Shown in pieces: positions 1 to 36,086 of a stretch of 64,000 nt of DNA. Every line of letters starts with the position of its first letter. The first letter of the stretch is position 1. A model generated the notes under the pieces. The model was given only the letters and a program-made list of their open reading frames with translations. It ran no database searches and had not been told where the DNA came from. The translations under genes were made by a program, and so were the position numbers. This DNA comes from Glandiceps talaboti (taxonomy: Eukaryota; Hemichordata; Enteropneusta; Spengelidae): contig NC_135553.1 in assembly GCF_964340395.1 (NCBI RefSeq), positions 15,650,001 through 15,714,000 of the forward strand, given 5' to 3'.

Positions 1-28
1 ACACCAAGGCAACTTCATTTCTCCTGTA
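1..28. mobile_element. Terminus of a TA-flanked TIR element, cut by window edge
   Basis: The window opens with 'aaggcaacttcatttctcctgta'-like sequence, which matches the right end of the element at 9951-10332. Only the terminus is visible; the body lies outside the window. Confidence 0.55.
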
Positions 29-898
29 GTAATATACAAATACAAGTAAGATAGCGTGTCCCCCAGTGTACAAAACTGTTTAATTTCATGAGACACATGT
101 CAAATGGCGTGTAACATAAATGCTATTAGGCATTCATGACTGGAAAGATTGCTTTTTTTTAAAAAACAGTTGTCTGAAACTCTCTCATCAAGCCACCTGT
201 ATTACATGTAAATGTCCTAGGGTTATACATGTATATGCATCGCAGTGGTCTATCGTTATACAAAAGTGACCTCGTAAACTACGTAATGGTCAGGTGAAAA
301 AACACGGGGTAACGTTTGTATACCGTACCGCTAGTACGGAATTCTTCGATCCTCGAGGCTATTCGATATTCTTATCAGGTTACACAGTATATTAACGCGG
401 CAAGGGGCTCTGGGGCTCGTGATTAAACGTACAATTGCGTCATCACTACGTAAACTGTCGGTTTCTGAATAAGCATAGGTGAATAACGGTGCAATAAACA
501 ATTTTACGTTGTATCACCGACCGACCGTCAGTTGGTTTGGTTTAACGTGTCAGTGAAGGGTTAAGATACAACACTAACCGTGTTAGTCATTAAAGTAATG
601 AACTCGTCATTAATTACACGGCATTACAGGATATCCCTGGTGTCAAAGGCGTTAAAATAATGATTGATGAACACAGAAAATAAATACTTGTAGTACATAC
701 ACAATTGAATATATTGTATTCTAACTTTCAACAGTGCCTGTTAAGCGCCTATGCTATTTGGATATATACTGCTATTTATAAGTGTTTATAATATATTTAC
801 TTATTATATTATGTGTGAAATGGAAGTGTTGTACTGCCGAAAATGCGTATTATGGAGAAAATATAATCACCACACACTTGCACACATATCTACACCCA

Positions 899-1036
<138 letters not shown>

Positions 1037-1123
1037 TATTTATAATATTACACACACATGCAGTCATCAATATCACACACTAGTACGAGCACATACATGT
1101 ACATATTATTAACTGTTACTTAC

Positions 1124-23334
<22,211 letters not shown>

Positions 23335-23640
23335 AGTGCCAGTGGATATGTAATGAATGGTGAATCACACCTCCTGGCGGTGCCCGTCGTCAATAGCTGA
23401 GAAGTCCCGACGTTGAAGTTGGCGTTGACGTTGTCGACGTGCATTTGTGGCTGTCAGAATTAGCACAGAGCGGCGATAGTACAGTTTCACCTAGTCATAC
23501 AGCTATGGGTATATTACATGTCCTTACACACACATACACACCACTGATCATGGCTTCGACAAGAATGAACAATGGCTTCGTGGTGTTTCCAACGTCATTT
23601 CGACGACTTCGGACTCTGTGTTTCACGCAGTGTTGATTGG
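23335..23640 (-). promoter_or_regulatory. FAM20 5' UTR and presumed promoter flank
   Basis: This is the sequence immediately upstream of the FAM20 start codon. On the plus strand, 23409-23441 holds several ACGT cores in close series (gacgttg, tgacgttg, tcgacgtg), resembling CRE half-sites. No TATA box was found at a convincing distance. The role as a promoter is inferred from position only; the transcription start is unknown. Confidence 0.35.
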
Positions 23641-24701
23641 CCGACTGGCTTCAGCTGATTTGCATCCAAAACAATATCACACAGGTACAAACCGCAGGTC
23701 ACAACACATCTGAATATTGTAAAGGTGAACTCATTTGAATTGAAAAGATATTTAGACGTACCGTACTGAGCATGTCTGTTGAAACATAATGCATATATAG
23801 TACACACTCACACGCCGTGGATACTAGTATACGCAACGTATGCAGAGGCCTCGGGGTCTTTCTACTCAAAGAACTACAGCGGTGTTTTCAATGTTCAGCG
23901 CCTTTTATACAAATGAATTCGAAAGTGTGGAAATGAATCATATACAACATTCGTCCGAGAAAATCTTGAATTTTCTTCACGCTTTCAGTATTAATAGTAT
24001 ATTAAACGTTGAACATCGGCGTGCGAGCGTGCGTGTCATCATGTCGAACTCCAATACGAGCGAAATGATAACGTACATAGTAAAGTCGATACCACATGTT
24101 TACCCGTGTAGTACATGTAAACTGATTAGTATAGTATATACGGTGGGGAAATCTCAGTTTTATTATAAAGTTTTATCGCTCCTTATTATTGCCATGGTAA
24201 CGGCTTGGATCTTAAGGGCAGCAATATCTGTATTGTTGATAAAATGCAATAATATATATAGTCCATTTATACTCTGACATTTTGTTTTGATAATTAGTTC
24301 GAGAAAGGAAATCTTCTTCACGTACTGGAAATGTATAGAGTAAGTAACAGTCATACAGAGTGAATGATACGAGGGCTGCGTAATAGTGCTGCTTGACAAC
24401 GTCCTGTGGAAAAAAACCCTAAACCCTGTCGTCGCATCGTTCAAAATAAAGTTTGCCACGAAAGTATTCGATCCGGAAACACGGAGCCTGTGTACAACTA
24501 TCAGTTAAACAAATGGTTTTCAGTTTCAACTATTTACCTGACAAATGCTGAGAACACCCGATTATTACCACGAACATTTCGAGATCTTGCTCTTATAGCG
24601 CTAATTTTATTTTGAAAATGATAGTAATGATTCTATTTTTTGTTTAGTTTGACAATTTTGTAATGAATGTAAATGCACTAATGTATAACGTCACAAGAGA
24701 T

Positions 24702-24742
<41 letters not shown>

Positions 24743-24763
24743 AATAATAATAATAACAACCAC
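24702..24763 (+). repeat. (CAA)n/(AAT)n microsatellite
   Basis: About 13 CAA units followed by five AAT units. Confidence 0.92.
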
Positions 24764-25141
24764 AAGGAAAAAGGTATTCATGAACTTGGATTTTAATATT
24801 TGAATTTTCAGAATTGAGATTTAACCCAAAACGGCCTTGTTGAGGGTCATGGCCTGTAGTTATCCGCGATTATTACCATGACCTTTAACCTTCCATCATT
24901 CCGGATCCTATAAACCCATTTTATATGTCTGATACCATCTTTATCAACCTGACCCGTATTTATCCTGTTACCAGCTGAACTCGAACTTGGCAATAATCAA
25001 CAGCTAATGATTTTTTGTCCCGTATATATGTTTTCTCTTTGATTTTTTTCATCAAATTTATTTTTATATTGCAAGGTTTTACCCCAAGAGTAATACAGTT
25101 GGGAGATCCAAGAATTACATTGTAAGATAGGGCTGATATTA

Positions 25142-25542
25142 GGGGCGAGGTAAATAATAGTTCGATGTAGGATAACAAAATATTTTTTCTCATCCTACAA
25201 AATTGATTTTACTTTTAATGGATGTTTTGTACCAACAAATGGCAATGCAAGTATTTCTTTAAAAATGCCAAATTGAGAAAAGGAAGATTTTTTGCTATAA
25301 TAGTAAATGCATGGCACTAAAATAAAGTAAAGTGTCAGCAAAAGAGCTATTTTTTCCCTCTCTACATACCGGCTCAGTAATGTTCATAGTACTACATACT
25401 GATGATTTGAAATTGTTAGTGTGGTTTGAAGCAATTTTCTATTTGACTGGCCAATTTAGTTCGAAAGAGGCGGGCGGGGGGAGGGGGTCTGAGGCCTAAG
25501 TAAGTGTTTTATCCTACATTGAGTAACTATTGATCTCGCCCC
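25142..25542 (+). mobile_element. Tourist-like MITE with TTA target duplication, copy 2
   Basis: The 401-bp element has ends GGGGCGAGGTAAATAATAGT and, inverted, GGGGCGAGATCAATAGTTAC. Both ends also share 'aatgtaggata' further in. TTA flanks both ends. It has the same orientation as 8430-8723 and about 100 bp more interior. Confidence 0.82.
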
Positions 25543-25934
25543 TTACACACAATACCCGGAGACGACGAATCTACGTTACATCATGTACTTGTACGGCTTT
25601 AGGCCATCTACTGCAAAAACAAGCAAGGCCTTCGAACCTTTCCTTACACTCCGATAAACTTTGACACAAATTACTAGACCTCCACTGTCTGCATGTGTTA
25701 TAGACAGACTTATTGAGCAGTGTATAATATGTTGGGTCGCCTTGACTCTATATTAATTCATATCTTTAATTCTACCTCCAGGCTCATATACAGTACAATA
25801 AATGCATTTCTGTCAATTCAATTCAACTTCACAATTTGACAAACCGTACTTTCAAGACATTTAAATTATTAAACGAAAAATGTAGAGAATCGCTAAGAAA
25901 TTATGTTATACATATAAGTAGAGATGTGACGTAT

Positions 25935-26103
25935 GAGAGAGAGGGAGGTATGGAGGGAGAGGGGGAGAGGAGAGAGGAAGAGAGGGGCAGCGAGACGGCG
26001 AGAGAGCGAGAGAGTGAGAGAGGGGGGAGAGGGAGAGAGGGGAGAGGGAGGGAAGGAGAGGGGGAGAGAGGGAGAGAGGAAGAGAGGTACAGCGAGACGG
26101 CGA

Positions 26104-26170
<67 letters not shown>
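25935..26170 (+). repeat. GA-rich purine tract with (GA)n and poly-G end
   Basis: An irregular purine-only stretch with two copies of a 'cgagacggcgagagag' motif, then about 25 GA units and a ten-base G run. Confidence 0.92.
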
Positions 26171-26172
<2 letters not shown>

Positions 26173-28057
26173 ACTGAGTACTGATATGATTTATGTTGTC
26201 TGTAGTGATTAAGAGTGTGTGTTACTGTGTTAATGACCGGGTAAAGTGAACTGTTTCAGAGCATATATGATGACATAGAGTACGATATCGGAAGGCGACG
26301 TGATGGGTTGGGATACAGTAACGGCACCAAAAGATAACATAGATTGATAGTGGGCTAGAGGTTATCGGGATCAGTAGGAATAAATTTACATACTATAAAT
26401 CAGATAAGGTCATAGCCATGTGTACACTCCTATAAAAACTTGTCAAATCAGAGCCAGTCAACTAATAGGCAGTATTCAGACCAAGAATGCACTCGAATAA
26501 TAGCAACTAAATGAACAGGAAAATACTTCCATGTAAAAATCTCACTTCTCACACATTGGTTAAATTCAAAATTTGTACAGATTACATAGTTTCAAAGTTC
26601 AACTATCACAGATAACCGCGATCATAAAATCAATGATGTGATATTCCCGGGTGATATATTCGTATATTGGCGACTTATACATGACTGATTGTACTGTCTC
26701 AGCCTGTATGTTGGCGGTCGAGAGACTTCACATCGTCGGATTATAGAGTCATTCATCCGCCGATAACCATGGTAACCGATGCGGTCAAAGTCACTAATAC
26801 GAATACTAAGTCTTGTATTGTATATAAGTGGTATTATAAGATTTACTATCATTCCATAATGAATTGTACACTTGCATCAAATAATGTTTACATAAAATAT
26901 TACATATTTTATTCTCGATAATTTTATAGCACACCCCCCCCCCCACTCAGTCTGGCCCTATCGTTAATTGGACTATAGTGCATATAGCATTATATCTTGT
27001 ATAGGTACGACCTTTGACCTGAGGTACAAATCCAATTAAGGGCACAGACAGTCAAGTTGACTCTGACGTATACATTTGTTTTTCGATCACATTGGCATTC
27101 ATCATTTTGTTTTAATTTCTTTCCTCAGGTTAACAAGTCTAGCCAATACGTCTAGAAGACGTTTAGTTTCCTCTCTTAATTATCTCCGAAGTTCACTCCT
27201 TTTGGCATGTACGTAATCAATTACTCCCAAGCATGAAAAATCGATTATAATTTGTGAAATTCACCGTGACAGAGATGTTACCATGCATATTTTGGTAATA
27301 ATTCATGGCATCTCAGATCGCTCTGTTGAAATGTAGCACATGGTGCCAAACAAATACGGATTTATGCCGGTGACTAGTTTGTCTGTATCCTAGTCGGCTT
27401 TGACTCATTCGTCTTACATATTTTTTGAAAACCTAAACTGTTGCATTTAAAACTTGGGTTGTCTTTGTGAGTCCAAACAATCTACCATCAATCCAGCCAC
27501 AATACATCGACATGTACAGAGCAAATGTTAACGAAACATAAGCACGTACACTCGAAACAACAAAACAAGGACTAAAAACATACCGACCCAAAACTATGAA
27601 AGACACGAATTCTACTTCACCTTCTTTCAAGCAACTCAGTATGAAAACATGTACAAGTGATTGACAGGTGTCAATGAACATCATCCCGAGGGAATACGAT
27701 TCTAATTAATTTCTGTCTGTTCTATACCAGTCATCTTCACGTCATCACGTGCGACATACGGCCAAGTAGACAATGACACACGATAACGGATATTACACGT
27801 TGTCACGTGACCCACCTGTTAATGTGAGTTGATTGACATATATCGACTTTACATTCTATTTTTGTACTTTAAGCTAGAGTTCTGAAGTACACGTATCCGT
27901 GTGTGCTATTTCACAATGCTTGTTTGGTAATATGATATATCTGAAACGATCTGTAATGATTCACACAAGTCAATCAAGCCTAGAAACGTGAAGATATCAA
28001 GTCTTATCAAATCTTTTTAGTGTTTTACTTGATGTAGTCTTGTAGGTGTCTGTGTCG

Positions 28058-28058
<1 letters not shown>

Positions 28059-28138
<80 letters not shown>
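28059..28138 (+). repeat. (GT)n microsatellite
   Basis: About 40 GT units with one interruption (gtatgt). Confidence 0.95.
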
Positions 28139-28139
<1 letters not shown>

Positions 28140-28696
28140 CGTAACACACAGGAGACATGTTTACCGGACTTAATCTTTAAATTTTGTCCCGTACATGTGA
28201 TTCACGTGACTCATTGCACAGGCTTACTGCTTATACTATACAGTGTGCATCAACCATGGATATATCCCATAATCAGTAATTACGTCACATAATGATACAC
28301 TTACGAGTGAAAAAAACCCACAAAACACGTTACGCGATGTACTGGAATGTAAAGATGCCAAATGATTGACAAGTGTCAATCAAATTCTACCAATGAATGT
28401 TATCTTATCATAATCATCCCAACATGGTTCGATGTCCTAATGGCCACCAACATCTCAGTACACGTTGAGGACACCTGGCCTGCATTGTTCGATGTGGTGT
28501 AGGGGTTACAAGTCACACACATCGTTCAAGCAGTTGGCCGACTCTTAGTGATATATGCATAGTGACCCACTTGATGAAGAGTAACACCTGATAAAGTGAT
28601 GTAATACTTAAACAATAACTTCTAACCAATCAACAAAACTTTTAAATTGAATCGCACAGAACACCGCATTCTAGTTTTCAATATTCGATGCACGTA

Positions 28697-29042
28697 GGGC
28701 CTAAATAATGTGTGGTTCCGATTACGCTCATCAATTTTAGAATAGGTGGGGTAGGTATATTTTTTATTTTTTATTTTTTATATATTTTTTTTTCATGACA
28801 GTCACTGTGTGAGTGTCTAGTTCAGGTAGTTATGTTTGGTTTCTCCTCATCAGATGTACAGCCATTACAGATTGGAAGAACACATTTAGTTGATGTCAGT
28901 TTTCGCATCCACTATATCTCGTTAGCATTCTCAATTTTCGTATTTTTTTTCTAGAATACTTAAAAAATGTTTAGGGTCGGCAGTGAAAAAAAACCCGGAG
29001 GTGGGTTCGGGTAACAGGAACCAAGTAGTGTTTTAGGCCTAA
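28697..29042 (+). mobile_element. Dispersed TIR-like repeat family R, copy 2 (most complete)
   Basis: The left end GGGCCTAAATAATGTGTGGT and the right end, reverse-complemented (TTAGGCCTAAAACACTACTT), share GGCCTAAA and a following TTGGTTCC-like block, giving imperfect terminal inverted repeats of about 30 bases. The interior is T-rich. No coding sequence is present. Confidence 0.65.
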
Positions 29043-30936
29043 GCTGAACTAAGTTGAACTCATCAATAAAACGAAGGTTGAATCAACGTTACCGTACATT
29101 TATCCCACACATCATATTACCTGACCAATTCTGTCATTATTTTACATCATCATTTCATCCTATATCTATCTAGATCGCATGGTGTATCTTCTCGAGTGTT
29201 TTACTCGATATATACAGCTGTCAAAATGAAACTAGAAAACTAGAAAAAAAACCCGCACCTGGATTCAACTCTGTTTACACTTACTACAGTGTAATAACCT
29301 TTCTAGTGTGTGACATAAAAAGAGAGACATTATGTAATTTGTAATTTTCCATAGTCCATTTAATAGTACCAATCCTAACATAATAGTGAATATATTCATA
29401 TTATGACATCCTAATGTTTCGGAGAAAAGACTGACTGGGTGGTGATTGTATCCATATGGTTCCAAATTCTTTAATTTGATAACTTTACACGCAAGTTTCG
29501 TATACATGTATATCTTACATAAAGCATTCGTCTCCACTTTTAATTAAACCACGTGTAACTAATGGCGCCGTCTATTTTCATTTAGTCGGCTAATTAAATG
29601 CATAGAAGTGCATACGTTTCTTTTATATAAACATTTTACTTGCGTGTTCAATTTTAATGAGTTTTTTTTTTACAATATTGATTTCTACCATATGTCCATT
29701 TCATTCAAATGACAATATTTATCACCATAACGATATAGTCAATGAAATCATTCAGAATAGGTATTTCTAATCAAACAAATCTAGTGATACATACGTAACG
29801 AGTCCAAAAAATATCACAGAAAAATGTTTGTGCATTAAAGCAGTAAATGAAATTTCAATTTCAAAATTACCAAAATATGTTATCATCTGACGAAAATATA
29901 CACAAGCTTAAATTTCTAAAATTCAGAAAAAACGTAATTAACGCATTACTGTGACAGACAAAAACAATTATTTGCAATAATTACTGACATTTTCAAAATT
30001 AATTCGTGGTCTGAGATATTAGTTATGAACCGTAAAATGGACCTCAAACACACGGTGAAGATAAACTAATAAATTGTTTGCCTCATAATTTCCTCTTCGT
30101 TGATGAGTTTGTTTTTCTCTTCATCAAATTTAGCTTCAAAGATATCAAATTAACATGGTGTATACATAGTAAAGCTATGCATATCAAGTGGATAAATAGC
30201 TGAGTCAAAGGGTGTATAATAAGTATAAAACACATTATGTGATAGATAACAAAGTATTGTAATACAAATATAATAATAATAGACGTGTCATTGTATTTAC
30301 AATAGGATATTACACATAATAGATATAATCACGTGGTACACATTGTATTGAGAGTAAATTTACCATTATATTAATGCCTCTTTTGATTAAGTAAAGTATT
30401 TGGTATTGTACTACTAGCGTCTAATACTGGTAGATTCAATATCATGAAGGGTCCTTTTTTTCTGTGCATGGGTCATCTCTAGACTGAGCTAAAGACGTAT
30501 CCATCAGAGGTACATAGCACTCACGTTATGAACGTTACTCAATGTTGTGCCTCTGTGAGATTTTTCTAAAATCTTTTTGAAGTATTATAGTACAAATGAT
30601 GTTACCATGGTCTTTCACTCAATGTGATATGACATCGTTTACACACACTCCAACAACTTCAAATGCAAAATACATGTAATTCTACTGATAGCGCGCATAT
30701 TTGGGATGTAGAAGTAGTCACGGTTACCATGTTGATTATCAGTTGGAAAGTAAATAATTGAAGTCATTAAAATCATCAGCAAGTCCATGTGTAAAATGTT
30801 TTCACAGCAGAAGCCTGTTTCTACTGCACTGTGAAGACAGTTAATATGCTTATCACTTTTCAATGTGATTGGGTAAAACGATGCTGCTGCTGCTGGGTGT
30901 TAATATGTCTTTGGTATTGTTAGTCTTGAGTTGAAC

Positions 30937-30968
30937 CTCAGACCACTAAAAAAAGTTAGTGGTCTGAG
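30937..30968. repeat. 32-bp palindrome, 13-bp perfect arms (CTCAGACCACTAA)
   Basis: CTCAGACCACTAA and its exact complement TTAGTGGTCTGAG flank a six-base spacer (aaaaag). The same arms recur at 55692-55723. The pairing extends by one base pair outward here, and no direct repeat flanks it. Confidence 0.85.
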
Positions 30969-31516
30969 GTCCAAATGTGTATATCTTTGTGTTAGGTTCC
31001 ATGAGGGAAACACTAAACTAACATCATTCCAACTGTAAATTACAGTACAGACGAAAAAAGAAATTATTTCCTTGTCTGTGATTACACTGTAAACAGTAAA
31101 CGCATTAACCTAGCCTCCTTGGAAGTAAGTGATAACTACTTCAGGAGTTACTTTAGGGTAGATAAAATGTATAATATATCAATAAACAGATCGATATACG
31201 GTGTCATCATTAAATACGTAACAAAAAGCTCTAATGACCTTCAGTCACACATTTTTTCTACAATAATACTATTGACATATCCAACATTGAATTTCAACAC
31301 TTTGAGATTTATTACTCGAATTTGTTTTGTAATCAACTTCAATGTCAGGTTGTAAATACAACACAATGACAGAACAATTTGTGAATATGTTGTCTTGGTT
31401 ACTGTCCGATGATATGGGCGGTGTTCTAATCAATCAAGGTGAAATTCTTCTATCTTTAGAGTGATAATATCTAGTCATGGAGAGATTGTATTCATACTTC
31501 AAGGGTAAAGTGAATA

Positions 31517-31725
31517 TAGTGTCAATGGCATTGTAGCACAACTGTAGAGTTTGGGTTTGGGTAATGATGGATGATCTAATTTTCTGAGGCCCGGTTTGAT
31601 TGGTAACACATTGTTGACAAGTTGATTCATACCCATCTGTATCGTTACAACTTTGCAGAAGATACTCTTGGTTGATGCTATGGGTGTGTTCATGGTTTTT
31701 ATGTACATATGTGTTTATACAACCC
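31517..31725 (+). repeat. Dispersed repeat copy 2, partial
   Basis: It matches the leader of the family at 4935 and 51982 ('tgtcaatggcattgtagcac', 'actgtagagtt') and a diverged 'gttgatgctatgggtgtg' block. The tandem part is missing. Confidence 0.6.
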
Positions 31726-31767
31726 ATAACACCAAAGTAGAGCATATGTATATGGATGTACCACAAC

Positions 31768-31899
31768 CGTTTATAGCATTCATATCATGTGTAAAAGTAT
31801 ACTGTTTCATTTAGAAAGGCCACATGCTAGGCTTAACGCGCTTGTAAATAAACCAATTGAAACAGTATACTTTTGCACTTGATATGAGTGCTATAAACG
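31768..31899. mobile_element. Foldback element, ~40-bp arms
   Basis: The left arm CGTTTATAGCATTCATATCA continues through 'agtatactgtttca', and the right arm is its near-exact inverse. The loop is about 45 bases. It lies just before the 39-bp minisatellite. No other copy was seen. Confidence 0.75.
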
Positions 31900-31954
31900 A
31901 GTGTAACACACCGAGAAAGTGCTTTACATTAGTGTTACCCGTTGTATTTGAATG

Positions 31955-32530
31955 ATTGTCTTCAATAGTTGACAATACACAGATCATATAACTATTGTCT
32001 TCAATACTTGACAATACACAGATTATATAGCTATTGTCTTCAATACTTGACAATACATAGATCATATAGCTATTATCTTCAATACTTGACAATACACAGA
32101 TCATATAGCTATTGTCTTCAATACTTGATAATACACAGATCATATAGCTATTGTCTTTAGTAATCAACAATACACATCATATAGCTATTATCTTCAATAC
32201 TTGACAATACACAGATTATATAGCTATTGTCTTCAATACTTGATAATACACAGATCATATAGCTATTGTCTTCAACAGTTGACAATACACAGATCATATA
32301 GCTATTGTCTTCAATACTTGACAATACACAGATCATATAGCTATTGTCTTCAATACTTGACAATACACAGATCATATAGCTATTGTCTTCAATACTTGAC
32401 AATACACAGATCATATAGCTATTGTCTTCAATACTTGACAATACACAGATCATATAGCTATTGTCTTTAGTAATCAACAATACACATCATATAGCTATTG
32501 TCTACAATACTCGACAATACACAGATCAGA
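31955..32530. repeat. 39-bp minisatellite, ~15 copies, with higher-order variant unit
   Basis: Units read like 'caatacttgacaatacacag' + 'atcatatagctattgtctt'. A variant lacking three bases ('gtctttagtaatcaac...') occurs at about 32153 and 32462, 309 bases apart. Because 39 is divisible by three, long frames stay open on both strands; these are not genes. Confidence 0.92.
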
Positions 32531-32572
32531 TATAACGCATTTAAAATAGTTGGCCTTGAAGAAAAGACTGTC

Positions 32573-32588
32573 ATACCTTCGAAGGTAT
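32573..32588. repeat. Perfect 16-bp palindrome
   Basis: The sequence ATACCTTCGAAGGTAT is fully self-complementary and lies just beyond the minisatellite. It has no assigned role. Confidence 0.8.
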
Positions 32589-33000
32589 AGATAGTGAATA
32601 AGGACTAAAAGATATGTAGCATTACAATTGAGTTTGTATTCGTATCACGTGTTTTACAGTTAAAGTATTCTAGCGTGGAGATAGTTATATTACCCACGGG
32701 CTATAGTGTATATAACATTCTATCTCTATTTCTTTCATTATTACTAATCAAGTACCCCCCCCCCCCCCACGCCATTCGCTGTGTGATGTAAAGGATGTGC
32801 GGAAATCTCCTATTGAGAGGATTAATTAAAAATAAAGTGAGAACTTTGTATTTTTGTTACACCAAAAATAACATACTCAAATCCTTATTTAATTCGTTGA
32901 CAGTAACAGCTGGTTATTTTTGTCATTGTTTTGATACACTTCATTTATTTTTTTGCGAACAGATGATGATAATGAGATGGCGATCATACTCAACTCTCAG

Positions 33001-33071
33001 CAGTCCTCACTCGACTGATTGATTTCATTGACTTTAACAGACTGCCCTGTCCGAGACCCGAGTGAGGACTG
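33001..33071. repeat. Inverted repeat with 13-bp perfect arms
   Basis: CAGTCCTCACTCG at the left is matched by CGAGTGAGGACTG at the right, with 45 bases between. It could be a small TIR remnant; no flanking duplication was seen. Confidence 0.75.
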
Positions 33072-33949
33072 AAATATTGATTACCCCCGTTGAGTGAACG
33101 TGTTGTATGTTTCTGTCATATCAATAAGGCGAATATCAGGTAGAACGATCAATCTCCATGCAATGAACATCTGTGTGTCATTAAACGTGTCCGTTTCATT
33201 CACAATAATGACGTTGTCCCAGACTAGGGTCAACCCTTTAAAAAAAACTGCATTTATCTTTAATATGATTTAAAAAAAAAAAAAAATGACAACAAGAGAC
33301 AAGCTGACGACTCATTGAAGTCTTTAGCTGAATGCCACGTCACATGATTTGTCTATCAAAGAAAACATTCCAACAAATTGTAACTGACAAGAACCATAGA
33401 AACGACATTTCGTAATATAGTTACCCATATTTCATGTCTACTGATTTGTTCAAAGGGTAACACGAACTTTTACAAATTTATAAATGTGCACCTTATATAT
33501 ATATATATCACACTGAAATACTTTATGGATGTTTAAAACAAATGCACGGATATGTTATTTTGCGTTTGTATGATACGCGTCTTGTAGAATGAATTTGGCT
33601 TTAACGATCTCTGAGGGCAGACGATTTCTTATTTATTTGGCGTTCTGCATAATTGTGACCTAGTATGCATATGTAATGCAATTTCTCATTTCGTTCTTGA
33701 TTATAATTGTTGGATCTTTATAAGCATATCGGTAAGGTATAATGACTTTTTTTACAACTTGTTATAAACAAATATAAGTTAATTAAGTTCACAAATCTGC
33801 ATATTAAATATGCAAATGAGGTAGAAGTCCACTGAATCGTAGTTAATATTGCACAGTATGTTTACCGAAAGTCAAGCATACATAATTAATTATCATTAAT
33901 CTATGCATTAAGTTATGTGTAATCTGAAGCCTTAATTCTCAAGATATTG

Positions 33950-34165
33950 TTCAGTGATCAAAACACATTATTTATGCAAACGACTCATTAATATCCATAT
34001 GTTTTGTACCAAGATCTAATCAGTTCTTGTAATTATCATAACATAAATGCATGCGTGGCAATTTTCATTATTAAAGATTTGGAATAGTTTTTTTGAGATA
34101 CCGTGTTTACAGACACACAGACGGACAGGCAGACAGACAAAAGCATTACATTACCCCCCTTACGG
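33950..34165 (+). repeat. Degraded dispersed repeat ending in (ACAG/ACGG)n
   Basis: It contains 'tttttttgagataccgtgtt', an 'acagacggacaggcagacag' run and then 'acccccccttacggaaggta'-like sequence. The layout, a 'gagata' block before a GAC-type microsatellite, resembles the right part of the element at 62468-63368. The classification is tentative. Confidence 0.4.
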
Positions 34166-34649
34166 AAGGTAAAAACGAGATTGCTCCCAGGTGGCCACAG
34201 TCCAATAACGGAAACACGCATTACGCCTACTAATATCTGTCTAACTATTTTTGAATCATACTACGTAGATTAAACGTTTTATTAAATTTGTACTTTAATA
34301 AATTGATCATGGGAGAGGTGAAATTAATCAAAAATTTTGTCCTAAGATTTCAAAACATACCTTTAGTAATTGGATTTTAGTCATTTCTCGTAATTATCAG
34401 TAACATTTTCATTTAATCCCTGAAGCATGGAACAAATATGTGAAAAAAAGATTATCTCAAAATATCGTTATTTTTAGCATCAAATTCTCGATATCAATTG
34501 ACTAATTATAGTATTCAAATCTCCGTTTTGAGGCATACAAAAAAATTTACATACACTGATCTCGACGTTTTCTAATAATAGGGCTACAAATTCAGTCTTA
34601 CAAACCAAGGCATATTTTTCCGTTGACGTAAACGAAAGATAACCTCATG

Positions 34650-34713
34650 GGCAGTGCCGTAAAAGAGATTTGCACAGTGCCGTAAAGTGGTCTGTCGGTT
34701 TACGACGACGGTA
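34650..34713 (+). mobile_element. Foldback element family A, degraded copy 5
   Basis: It has two copies of 'cagtgccgtaaa' and ends 'ggtttacgacgacgg', matching the 3' half of family A. The 5' arm is eroded or absent. Confidence 0.6.
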
Positions 34714-36086
34714 CAAAATAAGAGGATAAATGTAGTCGTAGTGAGGACCTTTGTATTTTTTTGGATGAATTTAAAGATTTGTTGAATGCTCAAATTTTCC
34801 TCGTGTATATTATTGCATACTTATTTAAACATCGTGACCGCCATGCCACATCTAGTGCGGCATATTTATACTACTTTGATGTTTAAATTGTGCACGATTT
34901 CGACTTCATTTCACCTACTTTGTTTCATTCAGCTTGTGTTAAATCTTATTGGAATCAATGAGTCGGAATTGGGTTAATATATCAATTGCACTGGCGATCA
35001 TCCTATAGCTATATAGTATCAAATTGAAAGCAAAATGCACAGAAATCATTCCTTTAGGAATAATAAAATGATCTAGTACAACTGATGTGTTGTGTGTTCG
35101 CTATCTCTTCTGTTTACCTGCGGGATGTTGAAATTGCGGTGTTTAAATTCTTGACTTGAAATAAACTATTGTTTTCAATTCACATGACGATACTTCCTGT
35201 CCCAATGACTACTTAGTATCTTCAAACTGTCCTTGATAGCATCAGTCGATGTTCCGCCACATTACATGTAAGTGTGCTGATTCACCGTCAGGTGAAGGAG
35301 GTCAAAGAAATACTAAAGACACATTCACACTCATTTCAAATGTTGGGTTTGTGTAGCAGGTGGTGTAGTCGGCTGTTTTTACTATTCATAGGACATCTGA
35401 ATGACTGACTTTCAGCATGTTCACATTAATACCAGTGTGAACTTGTACAAAGCGCTGCTAACTCTATATACGAGTCTAACATGTGATGTATATATGATGG
35501 TGCGAGATTGTACTACATGTATAACAGTATTGCTATAACTTTGTAAGCGTAGTGTAAATAATTCACACCTTCATAAACAGTGAATGTGTGAGTTAAGTAA
35601 GCCCCAATAAAATCTAACATAATAATAAAAAACTGTAGCATTAATTCTATTATTTACACATATTCAAATACAATATACAAATGTATTGTGTACAAATATT
35701 TGGGATACCATATTTTGAATGCAGGCAACATTTGAATAATTTCAGAGACAAAAAAAGCCATGATGTTTATATTTGAAATACATACATAACTTTCAAATCT
35801 TGCACCAAGGGAACTTTTATATCATCACATTAATAAAATATAATCTGGCTACAGTTTTATCTATCCCACAAGAGGTCAAAATCTTGAGTCTCTGAGTAAT
35901 GTATCCCTAGCGTTGACTTACAAAAATCTAGGAATGCTAAATTACTACTTCTAGAGAACTGATTGATTGATTACTTAGCTATTAATTCAAGCACTTACGA
36001 CAAGGGTCTAATTTCACAACGGGTTTCCTTTCATATGATTTTCTGCAGTAATTGAGTATGAAAACAGCTTGAATTTCAGACTAATT

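Larger units (their letters stand above)
23641..36086. other. Intergenic region between TBCD 3' end and FAM20 promoter
   Basis: About 12 kb without a recognised exon. It contains a CAA/AAT microsatellite, a Harbinger-like MITE, GA-rich and GT microsatellites, repeat family R, a 32-bp palindrome, a foldback element, the 39-bp minisatellite, poly-C tracts and one degraded family A copy. Part of its right end should be the TBCD 3' UTR. The 145-codon plus-strand frame at 23840-24277 has no recognisable domain and is not called. Confidence 0.65.

Noticed and set aside
23840-24277. 145-codon plus-strand frame upstream of FAM20
   Set aside because: No domain is recognised, the composition matches the local AT-rich background, and no exon partners are seen. 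A hydrophobic stretch near its end is not enough.
31811-32480. Repeat protein with a 13-residue period on the minus strand
   Set aside because: The 39-base DNA repeat keeps frames open on both strands. Start and stop fall at array edges and variant units.
31955-32530. CRISPR-like array
   Set aside because: Repeats are contiguous with no unique spacers, and the genome is eukaryotic. The same applies to the 34-bp array at 62131.
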